Shown: positions 1 to 8,417, counted from the first letter of the stretch. The stretch: 64,000 bases of DNA from Dyadobacter sp. CY312 (GCF_021390535.1 NZ_JAJUXG010000026.1:27560-91559), one strand, 5' to 3'. Made by a program: numbers and translations. The notes: generated by a model from the sequence alone, not told the origin.

Positions 1-76
1 TACCAAAGCTTTTTATAGAGAAGCTAAGACCAAATACGACTAAAATGATTACCAGAAAGTGACGCATACCTGTCAT
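1..76 (-). CDS. N-terminus of a secreted protein, cut by the window edge
   Basis: The complement of bases 76 to 1 opens with ATG and reads 25 codons without a stop, giving MTGMRHFLVIILVVFGLSFS followed by IKSFG. This is a basic residue pair followed by a hydrophobic stretch, a typical signal peptide. A second in-frame ATG at 67 (MRHFLV) is an equally good start. The gene begins 9 bases after the stop of the GH105 hydrolase on the same strand, so it is probably the third gene of the kdgF-GH105 operon and may also act on pectin. The product cannot be named because the rest lies outside the window. Confidence 0.6.
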   Translation of the reverse strand, partial: MTGMRHFLVIILVVFGLSFSIKSFG

Positions 77-85
77 TGGGTTTCC

Positions 86-2017
86 TTATTTAGCCTGTTT
101 CAACAACCATTGGGCAAGATCTTTCCCTGCTTCAAAGTTCTCAAAGCTGGTATCGATTCTTCTTCCGTCGGTATACTCATTGTAAAGCCATGGATCACCA
201 ACGGCGAACACAGTTCCTTTGCCATATTTAGAAATACCAAATATGATATCACCATCGTCTGTAAGTCCGGATTTTGCAGGACCTGTTAAGGCCAGCGGAG
301 ACAGCTCCTTGATGTAAATTTTAGAGGTGTTCTTGAAAATCGGGTCACCTGCCGGAATGTTCAGTTTTCCCTGTTCAAACTGCAAACCCTGCACCATGTT
401 ACGGTTTTTACTGGTAAACTGAATGCCAAAAACCTTTGCAAGCTGATTGAAATGAGGAATTTCGCAGTTAGCCGTATCATTGGCCATCAGTACAAGTACA
501 CCTCCTGCTTTTACCCATTTTTCGATCGCGGCAATATCCTTTGCTTCAACGAAGTTCGGTGCAGCAGTCTCCTTTTTTGTATCCGGGTCAACGATGATAT
601 ATACACCCACACCTTTCAGATTTTCCGCAGTAGGAGCGGTAGGAATGGATACGGTTTCTGCACCAAGTTCACGGAATGTATTGCCCCAAAGCCAGAAGCC
701 AGAATGCGCCCGGTCTTCCCAGGTATAGTGAAACTGCTCCTGTTTTCCATTCAGATCTTTTCTGAACTCACGGTTGAAATGATAATCCAGACCTACTTTT
801 TTGCCTTTTCCAACTGTATTTTCTGCTGCAATCTCCATTTCCACAGCGGCGAAAATAAATGGTCCTATTCCTTTCAGGTCATTTTTACGGATGGGCTCGC
901 TCAGGTAGTATTCATAACTTCCGTCACGATAAGGGGATCCTCCAAGACCTCCAACGCTCACCGTTTTATTCAGGCTCAACAAACCATCAGATTCTACTTC
1001 TACGAAGTTTTTAATAATTCCGTCGAATCCTTTTTTCGCACTTGTTGCATAGGTTGCCGGAATGTAACCCAAACGTGAAGCTTTTGCCAATGCATATACG
1101 AACATACAGGATGCTGATGCTTCCAGGTAATTGCCCTCACGTGTTCCCTGGTCAACGATCTGATACCAAACGCCAGACTTCTTGTCCTGATATTTTGTCA
1201 GAACCGGAGCAAGTCTTTGAATGTAGCTGATCAGTTGTGCCCTTTTAGGGTGGTTTTCAGGGAAATAATCCAGCACCTCTACAATGGCAACGGCGTACCA
1301 GCCAATGGCTCGTGCCCAGAAATGTGGTGAACGACCAGTTTTTTTATCTGCCCACTGCTGCTCGCGGCTTTCGTCATAAGCGTGGTAAACCAGTCCTGTT
1401 TTTTCATCAACGGCGTATTTTTCAATCAGTTCAAATTGTTTAGCGATGTCGTCGAAATGTTCAGGATGATCGAAAATTTTGCTGTATTCTGCTGCAAATG
1501 GCTCGCCCATAAACAGCCCGTCTAGCCACATTTGGTTTGGGTAACGTTTTTTGTGCCAATATCCGCCTTCTTTGGTGCGCGGCTGCTCTTCAAGTTGTTT
1601 CCAGAGTAGGTCTGCCGCTTTTTTGTATTTTTCCTTACCTGGCATGGTTTGCTGGTAAAGTGTAAGTAATGCACGTCCGGTTGGGATGTTGTCGATGTTG
1701 TAATCCGCAAATTTATAGGTGCGAATGCTACCGTCTTCCTTTACGTACTGGTCAATATCTTTTCGGATGTAATCAAAATATTTCCCTTCACCTGTGCGGT
1801 ACCACACTTTTTCAATTGCTTTCAACATCAGCCCCTGCTCGTAATCCCACCTAGCGTAAGTATTTTTTCCAACCAGAATGGAGTCTTTATGACGGGCAAT
1901 GAATGAGTCTGTCATCCTCCTGGACCAGGGTGCATCCTGGGAGAATGTGGCTGTTGTGATGAATATCAGCAGGAGAGAAGAGAGCCAGGTTTTGAGTCGT
2001 AAGCGGTTATTATTCAT
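86..2017 (-). CDS. GH105 unsaturated rhamnogalacturonyl hydrolase with extra C-terminal domain
   Basis: This 643-residue secreted protein has a signal peptide (about residues 1-26, ending TTATFSQ) and a GH105/GH88-type (alpha/alpha)6 barrel over about 30-390. Family landmarks are QMWLDGLFMGEPF, whose Asp166 corresponds to the catalytic Asp of YteR, and PHFWARAIGWYA at about 231-242. The family removes the unsaturated uronic acid left at the non-reducing end of rhamnogalacturonan oligosaccharides by lyases. From about residue 395 there is a further ~240-residue segment (VGLDYHFNREF, then VYIIVDPDTKKE and WVKAGGVLVLM) that looks like the GATase-like DUF4350/ThuA fold; its role is unknown. The protein is therefore much longer than YteR (~370 residues). 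It lies 65 bases downstream of kdgF and just upstream of another secreted protein, probably in one operon. Confidence 0.88.
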   Translation of the reverse strand: MNNNRLRLKTWLSSLLLIFITTATFSQDAPWSRRMTDSFIARHKDSILVGKNTYARWDYEQGLMLKAIEKVWYRTGEGKYFDYIRKDIDQYVKEDGSIRTYKFADYNIDNIPTGRALLTLYQQTMPGKEKYKKAADLLWKQLEEQPRTKEGGYWHKKRYPNQMWLDGLFMGEPFAAEYSKIFDHPEHFDDIAKQFELIEKYAVDEKTGLVYHAYDESREQQWADKKTGRSPHFWARAIGWYAVAIVEVLDYFPENHPKRAQLISYIQRLAPVLTKYQDKKSGVWYQIVDQGTREGNYLEASASCMFVYALAKASRLGYIPATYATSAKKGFDGIIKNFVEVESDGLLSLNKTVSVGGLGGSPYRDGSYEYYLSEPIRKNDLKGIGPFIFAAVEMEIAAENTVGKGKKVGLDYHFNREFRKDLNGKQEQFHYTWEDRAHSGFWLWGNTFRELGAETVSIPTAPTAENLKGVGVYIIVDPDTKKETAAPNFVEAKDIAAIEKWVKAGGVLVLMANDTANCEIPHFNQLAKVFGIQFTSKNRNMVQGLQFEQGKLNIPAGDPIFKNTSKIYIKELSPLALTGPAKSGLTDDGDIIFGISKYGKGTVFAVGDPWLYNEYTDGRRIDTSFENFEAGKDLAQWLLKQAK

Positions 2018-2082
2018 TGTTTTTTCTAAAAAGTAATTCCTTTATTTTGAGCTGAGGCATCTTTGTGAACCACTGCTTTTGT

Positions 2083-2427
2083 TCATTTGACAAAATCTTC
2101 ACGCATAGGTGTGAAGACATCAATCAGCACACCCGCTTCCAGGCACAATGCGCCATGAACTACATTTGGCGGGATGTAATAACCGTCTCCGGTTTTAAGT
2201 ACACCCACTTTATCCCCGATTGTCATCTCAAAAACGCCGCTTTCAACATAGCTCATTTGTGTGTGATAGTGACTGTGTAATGCACCAATGCCGCCGGTTT
2301 CAAAAGCTACTTTTACCATCATCACGTTCTCGTCATAAGACATGATTTTACGTTTTACACCGCCGCCAAGCTCTTCCCAGGGGATGTCGCTGTCGTTGAT
2401 GAATTGATTTTCTTTTATTTCTAACAT
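2083..2427 (-). CDS. kdgF: Cupin KdgF-like, unsaturated galacturonate linearisation
   Basis: A 114-residue single-domain cupin. The metal-binding motif is HSHYHTQMSYVESG (His51, His53, Gln57) with the distal His91 in PPNVVHGALC, the pattern of KdgF. KdgF converts 4,5-unsaturated galacturonate, released by pectin lyases and GH105/GH88 enzymes, to the linear keto-uronate that KduI then isomerises. The length matches the family and there is no signal peptide, so it acts in the cytoplasm. It is the first gene of a probable operon with the GH105 hydrolase, 65 bases downstream. Its function fits the nearby kduI and kduD, which catalyse the following steps. A generic cupin of another specificity remains possible, but context favours KdgF. 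Confidence 0.82.
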   Translation of the reverse strand: MLEIKENQFINDSDIPWEELGGGVKRKIMSYDENVMMVKVAFETGGIGALHSHYHTQMSYVESGVFEMTIGDKVGVLKTGDGYYIPPNVVHGALCLEAGVLIDVFTPMREDFVK

Positions 2428-2470
2428 ATTATAGTTTTTTTGAAGAACTAGATTGATTAATCGTGGATGC

Positions 2471-2672
2471 TGTCACACTGAGCGGAGTCGAAGTGTTAGC
2501 CATAACGCTTCAATTGGTACACTGAACAGGTTGGCATTAGTTAATTAACGTCAAGTGATTAGCACCAACTTGTTTTACACTTCGACTCCGCCATTAATGA
2601 CGATTTTTGTAAGTTTTGATTATTAATAATTTAAACTTGGTTGCTCGCACTTCGACTCCGCTCAGTGTGACA
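2471..2672. repeat. Nested inverted-repeat element (REP/BIME-like)
   Basis: The 356-base gap between kdgF and the CE12-GH28 gene holds a perfect 25-base inverted repeat: 2471-2495 (core CTGAGCGGAGTCGAAGTG) against 2648-2672 (core CACTTCGACTCCGCTCAG). Inside are shorter degenerate copies: a forward one near 2518-2534, a reverse one (CACTTCGACTCCGC) at 2578-2591, and inner arms resembling AACAGGTTGG / CCAACTTGTT. The whole element could fold into one long imperfect hairpin. The core resembles intergenic repeats I recall from several Bacteroidetes genomes. No second copy was noticed in this window and there is no coding content. It may act as a terminator or insulator between the two genes. Confidence 0.75.
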
Positions 2673-2783
2673 AGCATTTTAGCGTCATCGCACCAGGGAT
2701 CCGGTCATATTGTTTTTTATAAAATAAAGTTATCCCTCAGTCTGACCGGCTCTTCGCAGATTCTTATGAAGATTATAACCTTC

Positions 2784-5120
2784 TCAATTCCTGCTAAAAA
2801 CCTTTTCACTTGCATTACCACCAAACTGAACTGCTTTCTTGGCTTTCTTCTCATCTGTATTGATCAGCTTGATGGACTTGGAACGATCGCCTGTAACATT
2901 TAGCAGCAGATCCCGTCCTTCCGAATATTTAATGCCATCCATTGTCACTTTTGAGCTGTTCTGAATCTGCATGACCGTTTTGTCTTTTGTAAAAAACGAT
3001 ACATTTTTCAGGTTGATGTTTTCACCTTCGATGCACACAAAACCTTTATTACTTTGTAACACAGCATTTTCAATGTTGATATTTTTGATGCTCATTTCCG
3101 GTAAGCCGCGAACCATGATGCCCGTTTCTGCTCCTTTGCACACGACATTACGGATGTGGAAATTTTGGAATTGCGGTGTTCCATCATTAACAGGCTCGGA
3201 TTTCATCACCGGCAGTTCGTTCTTCTCGCCAGGTTGAGGAACAGGATCTTTGGCCATGTAGTACATGTCAAACAGGATGGCTTCACCCGGAATGTTGGTC
3301 ATGTTTACGTCAGAAACAAAAATATTCTCCACTACGCCACCACGGCCACGTGCTGTTTTGAAGCGTAAACCCACATCCGTTCCAAGGAAATTACAGTTGG
3401 TGATGAAAATGTTTTTAACACCACCCGACATTTCACTTCCAATAACAAATCCACCATGACCATGGAAAACGGTTGAATTTTGCACAATGATGTTTTCAGT
3501 CGGTACGCCACGTTTCCGACCTTCTTCATCTCTCCCCGATTTAATACAAATGCCATCGTCGCCCACGTCAAATGTACAATTATCGATCACTCCAAACCGG
3601 CAAGATTCCAGATCCACACCGTCGCCATTTTGGGCATACCATGGATTACGAACCGTCAGATTTGTCAATGTAATATGTTCGCAGAGCATGGGGTGAATGT
3701 TCCAGGCAGGGGAGTTCTGGAAGGTTACGCCATCCAGAAGTATTTTTTTACAGTTGGTAAACCGAACCATATTCGGGCGAAGGAAATCCTTGAATTCAGC
3801 CACGTTACTTTCGTTGTATCCCGCAGCAATGTTGCCGGCTCCTTTTGTATTGTTACCAAGGAATGATTTTTCGGTTGGGTACCAGATCCGCTGGTCTTTA
3901 TCCAACACACCGCCTGATGCCACAAGCTTTTTCCATTGTCCGTCTGTCAGTTTATCTTTTTTAACAGAACGCCAAACCTGACCCGCGCCATCCACAATTC
4001 CGCCACCTGTAATGGCGATGTTGGTAACACCAGTTGCACTGATCGGCGACTGACAACGTACAGCGTCTAATCCTTCCCAGCTCGTTTTTACCACCGGATA
4101 ATCGTCATAGTTGTCGCTAAACTGCAACAATGCACCTTTTGAAATATGCAGGTTTACATTGCTTTTGAGCACAATTGGTCCGCTTAACCAAAAGCCGTCA
4201 GGTATGAGAACCGTACCGCCGCCTTTGGCAGAGCAGGCGTCGATTGCTTTGTTTATTGCAGGTGAATTCAATTGGACTCCATCACTTTTGGCTCCGTAGC
4301 TGAGGATGTTAAATGTATCTTTTTTGAATACCGGAACAAGAACTTTTGGTAACTCATATACATACTTGTCCGTAGTGCCGAAATGTTTGAGTGATTTGGC
4401 AAGATCAGGAATCTGGTTTTTAATACCTTCGGCAACAATGCTCGCCATTACAGCCGCGCCATAAACAGAAAAGTGTGTATCGTCAATCAAACCTTTTGGA
4501 GTCCGGGAGAAGATCCCGGCATCGAGGTGCATAAATAATTCTTTTGAAGCATCCGGTCCCATTGTTTTGATCACCTCGCCACTTTTGGCATGCAAGTCGA
4601 TCAAAGGCACTTTCAGTTCAGCTGCAACGGCCTTTACTGCCGCGGGATATTCGCCGTGCGTATCAAAAAACACACCTTTTTCGTCGAACCTTCTGCGCAT
4701 TACCGGCGTGATGAGAACCGCTTTGCCACCTTTTGCCTGTGTTTCTTTCACGAACCGGATCAGATTTTTACGGTACTCGCCATTTGGAGCAGTAAACCGA
4801 CTTGTGTCCTTGTCTTTCTGGTCATTGTGTCCAAATTGTATAAACACCCAGTCGCCTGGTTTTAAATCCTGTAAAACTGCTTTCCAGCGTCCTTCCGTAA
4901 TAAAGCTTTTGGAACTTCTTCCATTCTGAGCATGATTCTGAACGCTTACATTTTCTGACACGAAATAATCCTGCAATACCATTCCCCAACCCGTTTCAGG
5001 TGCATCACCCGGTTTTTTGGTAGACAATGTTGAATCGCCAATAAGAAAAACCTGTACTTGTTTTTCGGCAGGACGAAATGCGAAGAGAATGACGAGGGAA
5101 AAGAGAAACAATTTTTTCAT
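2784..5120 (-). CDS. Rhamnogalacturonan acetylesterase (CE12) - GH28 pectinase fusion
   Basis: A 778-residue secreted two-enzyme protein. After a signal peptide (MKKLFLFSLVILFAFRPAEK) residues 22-245 form an SGNH esterase of the CE12 type: nucleophile Ser30 in LIGDSTLST, the NG of block II at 66-67, Asn99 in FGHNDQK and the Asp213/His216 pair in DDTHFSVYGA. Residues ~265-740 form a GH28 parallel beta-helix: NGDGVDLESC (Asp500, Asp503), GDDGICIKSG (Asp521/522), GHGG (His555) and RFKTARGRGG (Arg586, Lys588). The first half would deacetylate rhamnogalacturonan and the second hydrolyse galacturonyl linkages in the same polymer. It is transcribed alone, with a LacI-type operator block about 125 bases upstream and an inverted-repeat element downstream. 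Exact GH28 specificity (polygalacturonase or rhamnogalacturonan hydrolase) cannot be decided from sequence. Confidence 0.9.
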   Translation of the reverse strand: MKKLFLFSLVILFAFRPAEKQVQVFLIGDSTLSTKKPGDAPETGWGMVLQDYFVSENVSVQNHAQNGRSSKSFITEGRWKAVLQDLKPGDWVFIQFGHNDQKDKDTSRFTAPNGEYRKNLIRFVKETQAKGGKAVLITPVMRRRFDEKGVFFDTHGEYPAAVKAVAAELKVPLIDLHAKSGEVIKTMGPDASKELFMHLDAGIFSRTPKGLIDDTHFSVYGAAVMASIVAEGIKNQIPDLAKSLKHFGTTDKYVYELPKVLVPVFKKDTFNILSYGAKSDGVQLNSPAINKAIDACSAKGGGTVLIPDGFWLSGPIVLKSNVNLHISKGALLQFSDNYDDYPVVKTSWEGLDAVRCQSPISATGVTNIAITGGGIVDGAGQVWRSVKKDKLTDGQWKKLVASGGVLDKDQRIWYPTEKSFLGNNTKGAGNIAAGYNESNVAEFKDFLRPNMVRFTNCKKILLDGVTFQNSPAWNIHPMLCEHITLTNLTVRNPWYAQNGDGVDLESCRFGVIDNCTFDVGDDGICIKSGRDEEGRKRGVPTENIIVQNSTVFHGHGGFVIGSEMSGGVKNIFITNCNFLGTDVGLRFKTARGRGGVVENIFVSDVNMTNIPGEAILFDMYYMAKDPVPQPGEKNELPVMKSEPVNDGTPQFQNFHIRNVVCKGAETGIMVRGLPEMSIKNINIENAVLQSNKGFVCIEGENINLKNVSFFTKDKTVMQIQNSSKVTMDGIKYSEGRDLLLNVTGDRSKSIKLINTDEKKAKKAVQFGGNASEKVFSRN

Positions 5121-5195
5121 GCAATTGACTTATTTCAATATGAGAAAGTGAATCATCCAACATGTACGTCAGGTGAGTAAGACGAGTTTAGGTCT

Positions 5196-5260
5196 ATTAA
5201 TTATAATTATCAAATATTAAATTGTGTTTAATTGCGCAATCGTTGTCGGGAACGTTGCCA
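5196..5260 (-). promoter_or_regulatory. Candidate LacI-type operator/promoter block upstream of CE12-GH28 gene
   Basis: The 324-base gap between the CE12-GH28 start and the DUF4105 start contains a block closely matching one upstream of kduD (10424-10489). From the TCAAATA end to the GTTGCC end both blocks are exactly 50 bases long. Shared features are TCAAATA, AAATTGT, TTTAATTGC and GGGAACGTTGCC. The last (5248-5259) is centred on AACGTT, the central CpG palindrome typical of LacI/PurR operators. The AT-rich half facing the gene probably contains the promoter. The likely binder is the LacI-family protein at 10740. Similarity and spacing are seen directly; operator function is inferred. Confidence 0.65.
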
Positions 5261-5444
5261 GAGGGCGGGCATCAAGGTAAATAGTGTCGTAGGGGATAAA
5301 TTTAGAGCAATAGAACGCATTTGATCCACTGTGTTTTTCAAAAGTAGTTTTCATTAGTTTTGGTATTATCCTTATACGCAATAGAATTCGCAGTTGAAAG
5401 GAGAACGGCTTTTTTGCCTAAAAATGATTATCCATAGCTTTACT

Positions 5445-6608
5445 ATGATGAAAATCGCAATCGTTACGATTTTACTTTTTACTAGCTTATCTGCATCAGC
5501 ACAAGTTGCATTGTCCGATTCCGCTGAGGTTTCTATTATTACCTGTGGGCCTTATCAGGAAGAGGTGTATTCTGCTTTCGGGCACACAGCTATCCGAATT
5601 TATGATCCCCTGAATGGTATGGATCTGGCTTTCAATTATGGAACCTTTGTTTTTAACTCGGCTTTTTACCTGAATTTTCTCAAAGGAGATCTGCTTTATA
5701 AACTTGGAGTATCCTCATATGCGCCTTTTAGAGATTCTTATATTTCAGAGGAGAGATTTGTTCATGAACAGGTTCTGAACTTCAACAGAAATCAAAAACA
5801 GGAGATTTACAATCACCTGCACAAGAATGCTCAGCCAGAAAACGCTACATACAGATATGATTATTTTTACAATAACTGCTCGATCAAAGTAAGAGACTTA
5901 TTTATTGAATTGTTTGGGCAGAATTTAAAGTTTAACAATTCGTATTTGAAAGGTGGTTTCACCATTCGTGATCTGACCAGAATGTATCTGCAACAACAGC
6001 CTTGGGGAGAGTTGGGTATTGAGGTGTGTTTGGGATTGCCAATGGATAAACAACTTTCTCCGTTTGAATACATGTTTCTTCCTGATTATACCGAAAGGGG
6101 TTTTGATCATGCCACCCTTAATGGCGCACCTATTGTAAAAAGGAAAAATATTGTTTTTGAACCAGATCAAAAAAATAGTGCCATTTCAATTTTTCATCCT
6201 GCTATTGTGTTTTTCCTCTTTCTGGTTGGAGTTATTTTTATTTCTTTAAAAGATTGGAGGTGGCGGAAAATTACGAAATGGTTCGATGTGAGCATTTTTT
6301 TGATCATCGGTTTTATTGGTTTGCTCTTATTTGCACTTTGGGCTTTTACCGCTCACGAAGCTGCTGCTAAAAATTTCAACTTGTTGTGGGCAATTCCGTT
6401 TCACGTTATAGCTGCTCTAATCCTGATCAGCAGAAAGTACGCATACACTCTCGCCGGATATTTCAAAGTGGTCTGGATTTTATCAATTATAACGTTGTTG
6501 CTTTGGTTTTTTATCCCTCAGAAACTTAACGTCTGCCTGATCCCATTAGTGATTGCATTGGGAATCCGTGCATTTTTGATCTCTCGTTTGTTGGTGAAGG
6601 ACAGGTAG
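5445..6608 (+). CDS. DUF4105 membrane protein
   Basis: The protein has a signal peptide (MMKIAIVTILLFTSLSASAQ) and then a DUF4105/Lnb N-terminal-like domain with the typical VSIITCGPYQEEVYSAFGH, NYGTFVF and YNNCSIKVRDLF segments. This Cys/His-containing fold recalls papain/NlpC-like enzymes, but the activity of the Bacteroidetes members is not established. The C-terminal ~130 residues hold about four hydrophobic helices, so the domain would face the periplasm from the inner membrane. The start is uncertain: the frame is open from a TTG at 5394 and has ATGs at 5424, 5445 and 5448. I chose 5445 because it begins a standard signal peptide. It stands alone and converges with the downstream antitoxin gene. 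Confidence 0.78.
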   Translation: MMKIAIVTILLFTSLSASAQVALSDSAEVSIITCGPYQEEVYSAFGHTAIRIYDPLNGMDLAFNYGTFVFNSAFYLNFLKGDLLYKLGVSSYAPFRDSYISEERFVHEQVLNFNRNQKQEIYNHLHKNAQPENATYRYDYFYNNCSIKVRDLFIELFGQNLKFNNSYLKGGFTIRDLTRMYLQQQPWGELGIEVCLGLPMDKQLSPFEYMFLPDYTERGFDHATLNGAPIVKRKNIVFEPDQKNSAISIFHPAIVFFLFLVGVIFISLKDWRWRKITKWFDVSIFLIIGFIGLLLFALWAFTAHEAAAKNFNLLWAIPFHVIAALILISRKYAYTLAGYFKVVWILSIITLLLWFFIPQKLNVCLIPLVIALGIRAFLISRLLVKDR

Positions 6609-6665
6609 ATGCCAGAAAAACTGGAATTAACAGGGAATTTTATGCATCGCCTGGAGGTGTTTTTT

Positions 6666-6902
6666 TTATAATTTCCTTGTAAGTTCTTTTTTGTAGTCAA
6701 AATATTCAGGCGCATTAAATGAGCCTTTCAGCGATTTTACAATAGGGGTAAGCTCGGTCTCATCCTCAATCGATGATTCTCTTGTGATCGTTTTGAGATA
6801 ATTTTCAATGATATCAGACAAACTACGCTCATTGTCTTTTGCGTATCGTTTCGCCTTATCGCTAACGGACTGTTCTATGGTGAGTGTGAGTTTGGTATTC
6901 AT
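6666..6902 (-). CDS. DUF6364-like orphan antitoxin
   Basis: A 78-residue protein starting MNTKLTLTIEQSVSDKAKRY, then SLSDIIENYLK and a polar tail ending YKKELTRKL. This is the ribbon-helix-helix style of DUF6364/VapB-type antitoxins, which are normally followed at once by a PIN-domain VapC toxin. Here the 57 bases between its stop and the convergent DUF4105 gene contain no PIN start, so the toxin appears to be missing. It could act as a stand-alone repressor or protect against a VapC encoded elsewhere. Confidence 0.65.
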   Translation of the reverse strand: MNTKLTLTIEQSVSDKAKRYAKDNERSLSDIIENYLKTITRESSIEDETELTPIVKSLKGSFNAPEYFDYKKELTRKL

Positions 6903-7053
6903 AGTGAACTGGTGGTGATATTAGGAAACATCAATTTGAGAATTCAAATCTTGGAGTATAAGAACATTCAGTATATTGATTGCTTGAAAGCCGTAAGTTT
7001 TATTAATGCTATGATCAAGTCAAGCCACTTTTGGGTGTTAACTAAGGAGGTTT

Positions 7054-7392
7054 CTACTCATCCAACAATGCGTGTATTTCTATTTTTAAAATTGGAAGGT
7101 GGCGGATAACGATACCCCATATTACATCGTCTGAAACAGAATCGTAGCCGTGAATTATTCTATTTCTGGTGTCAACAATTTTTCTGGAATTTGAAATTTT
7201 AACAGTTTCATCATGCTTTAAGACTCGGCTTAGAGCTTCGCCAATTATTTCGATATTTCTTTCAACAGCTCGTTTGGTTCGGAGGTCACTCTGATATTTT
7301 GCAAACTCCTTTGGGGTATCATTCAGAAAACTTTCGATTTCGATAATTGCATTCAAGATATCATAGAGCCATACCTTTATGTCATTGTCCAT
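7054..7392 (-). CDS. hepT: HepT-like ribonuclease toxin (DUF86)
   Basis: A 112-residue HEPN protein with the diagnostic RX4-6HXY motif (Arg76, His81, Tyr83 in RNRIIHGYD). HepT toxins are HEPN RNases that dimerise to form the active site; the Tyr is the residue modified by the partner MntA. The HepT start overlaps the MntA stop by 11 bases, and together they form the type VII HepT-MntA toxin-antitoxin system. The RNase residues are intact, so the toxin should be functional. Confidence 0.9.
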   Translation of the reverse strand: MDNDIKVWLYDILNAIIEIESFLNDTPKEFAKYQSDLRTKRAVERNIEIIGEALSRVLKHDETVKISNSRKIVDTRNRIIHGYDSVSDDVIWGIVIRHLPILKIEIHALLDE

Positions 7393-7684
7393 AAAGTAGT
7401 TGTCTTTGGTGATTGACAGACTGTCTGAAATAGGGATTTTTTATGGCTTTTTCTTCTAATAGGTCAACAGGTCTTTGCAAGATGTCTTGAAGAGAAAATT
7501 TGAAGTCAAAGTAGTTATCAGCATAGTCCTCTAGCTTTACATCCGAGAAATCAACAATCAGGTCAACATCACTTTCTTTGTTGAAACTGTCAGTAAGAAT
7601 CGAACCAAAAGCATACAGGCTTTTAACTTTATGAATTTCACAGAGTTTGATTATGGCTGGTTTATACCTTTCAAGTCGATTCAT
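7382..7684 (-). CDS. mntA: MntA-like nucleotidyltransferase antitoxin
   Basis: A 100-residue minimal nucleotidyltransferase. The GSX10DXD motif is exact: Gly27-Ser28, then Asp39 and Asp41 in SDVDLIVDF. Characterised MntA proteins neutralise HepT by transferring AMP to its active-site tyrosine. It is the first gene of the pair, in the usual antitoxin-then-toxin order, with an 11-base overlap. The 170 bases upstream are AT-rich and presumably carry the promoter; I saw no clear operator. Confidence 0.9.
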   Translation of the reverse strand: MNRLERYKPAIIKLCEIHKVKSLYAFGSILTDSFNKESDVDLIVDFSDVKLEDYADNYFDFKFSLQDILQRPVDLLEEKAIKNPYFRQSVNHQRQLLYGQ

Positions 7685-7854
7685 TGTTCAAAAAATTGTG
7701 AGTTGAATTTACATAGTTTTTGTGGAAGATTTTTTCCTAGGTTGAATTTTGTTCGGTGATGAGATGCGAAATTTTAGAAACTTTATCCAGGTGGAATGAT
7801 TAAGATTTGTTTATATTTATTTGATTTGTAATTAGTTAAATAATTTTTATTGAT

Positions 7855-8292
7855 CTATTTGCGAACATATTTGATATCAATGCCATCGACTCTTTCATCT
7901 TCTTCGAAGACCCGCGCTAACTTATCGTATGTAATTTTAACCGTTCGATTGTCAAGCCATTCTATATTAACATCAATGAGCGTATCAAAGCTTGGGTGCG
8001 ACCTGGCTTTGCCGTGATCATCATCCGCAACAAAAGTGTTTCCCGCGCCATCGATCATTTCGTCACTTTCAATGAGGGAGATATGAGTGGAAAAACCGGT
8101 AGTAGCTCCACAGTCGTAATTATGTAGTACAATCTTGTGCTTTTGATCAGGAGAGAAGAAAGTAGAGTGAATTGTATTTTTACAGCCTCCATCTGTGAAG
8201 AAAAAGAACGCAAAAATCATCATAATAAAGATGGCAATTATGGATGCAAAAATGCCAATGATCTTTAGTAAAAAGTATAGAATTTTTTTCAA
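7855..8292 (-). CDS. Small membrane-anchored protein, DUF5412-like
   Basis: A 145-residue protein with one long N-terminal hydrophobic segment (about residues 3-32), then a soluble domain starting FFSPDQKHKIVLHNYDCG and GATTGFSTHISLI. The SPD...K and CGATTGFSTHISL pattern recalls DUF5412-type small envelope proteins; that match is from memory and tentative. No catalytic motif is visible. It stands alone between the MntA-HepT promoter and the kduI terminator. Confidence 0.55.
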   Translation of the reverse strand: MKKILYFLLKIIGIFASIIAIFIMMIFAFFFFTDGGCKNTIHSTFFSPDQKHKIVLHNYDCGATTGFSTHISLIESDEMIDGAGNTFVADDDHGKARSHPSFDTLIDVNIEWLDNRTVKITYDKLARVFEEDERVDGIDIKYVRK

Positions 8293-8417
8293 TGAGGGTG
8301 TAGGTGGTTTGTTGCTACGTAGATTTACTCCTAGAATAATATTTTAAATCGCTGTAAGATTAACTTATCCACTAGATTTGGTTATCTCATGATAAACTCA
8401 TTATGCTTGTGATTTTA

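Noticed and set aside
452..1078. Long plus-strand open frame inside the GH105 gene
   Set aside because: It lies antisense to a gene with clear GH105 motifs, has no recognisable domain and no start signal.
3480..3866. Plus-strand open frames opposite the GH28 region
   Set aside because: They are antisense to a well-supported enzyme gene; composition reflects the reverse strand only.
6912..7109. Possible small gene between the antitoxin and hepT
   Set aside because: It overlaps the end of hepT, has no known motif, and looks like AT-rich intergenic sequence.
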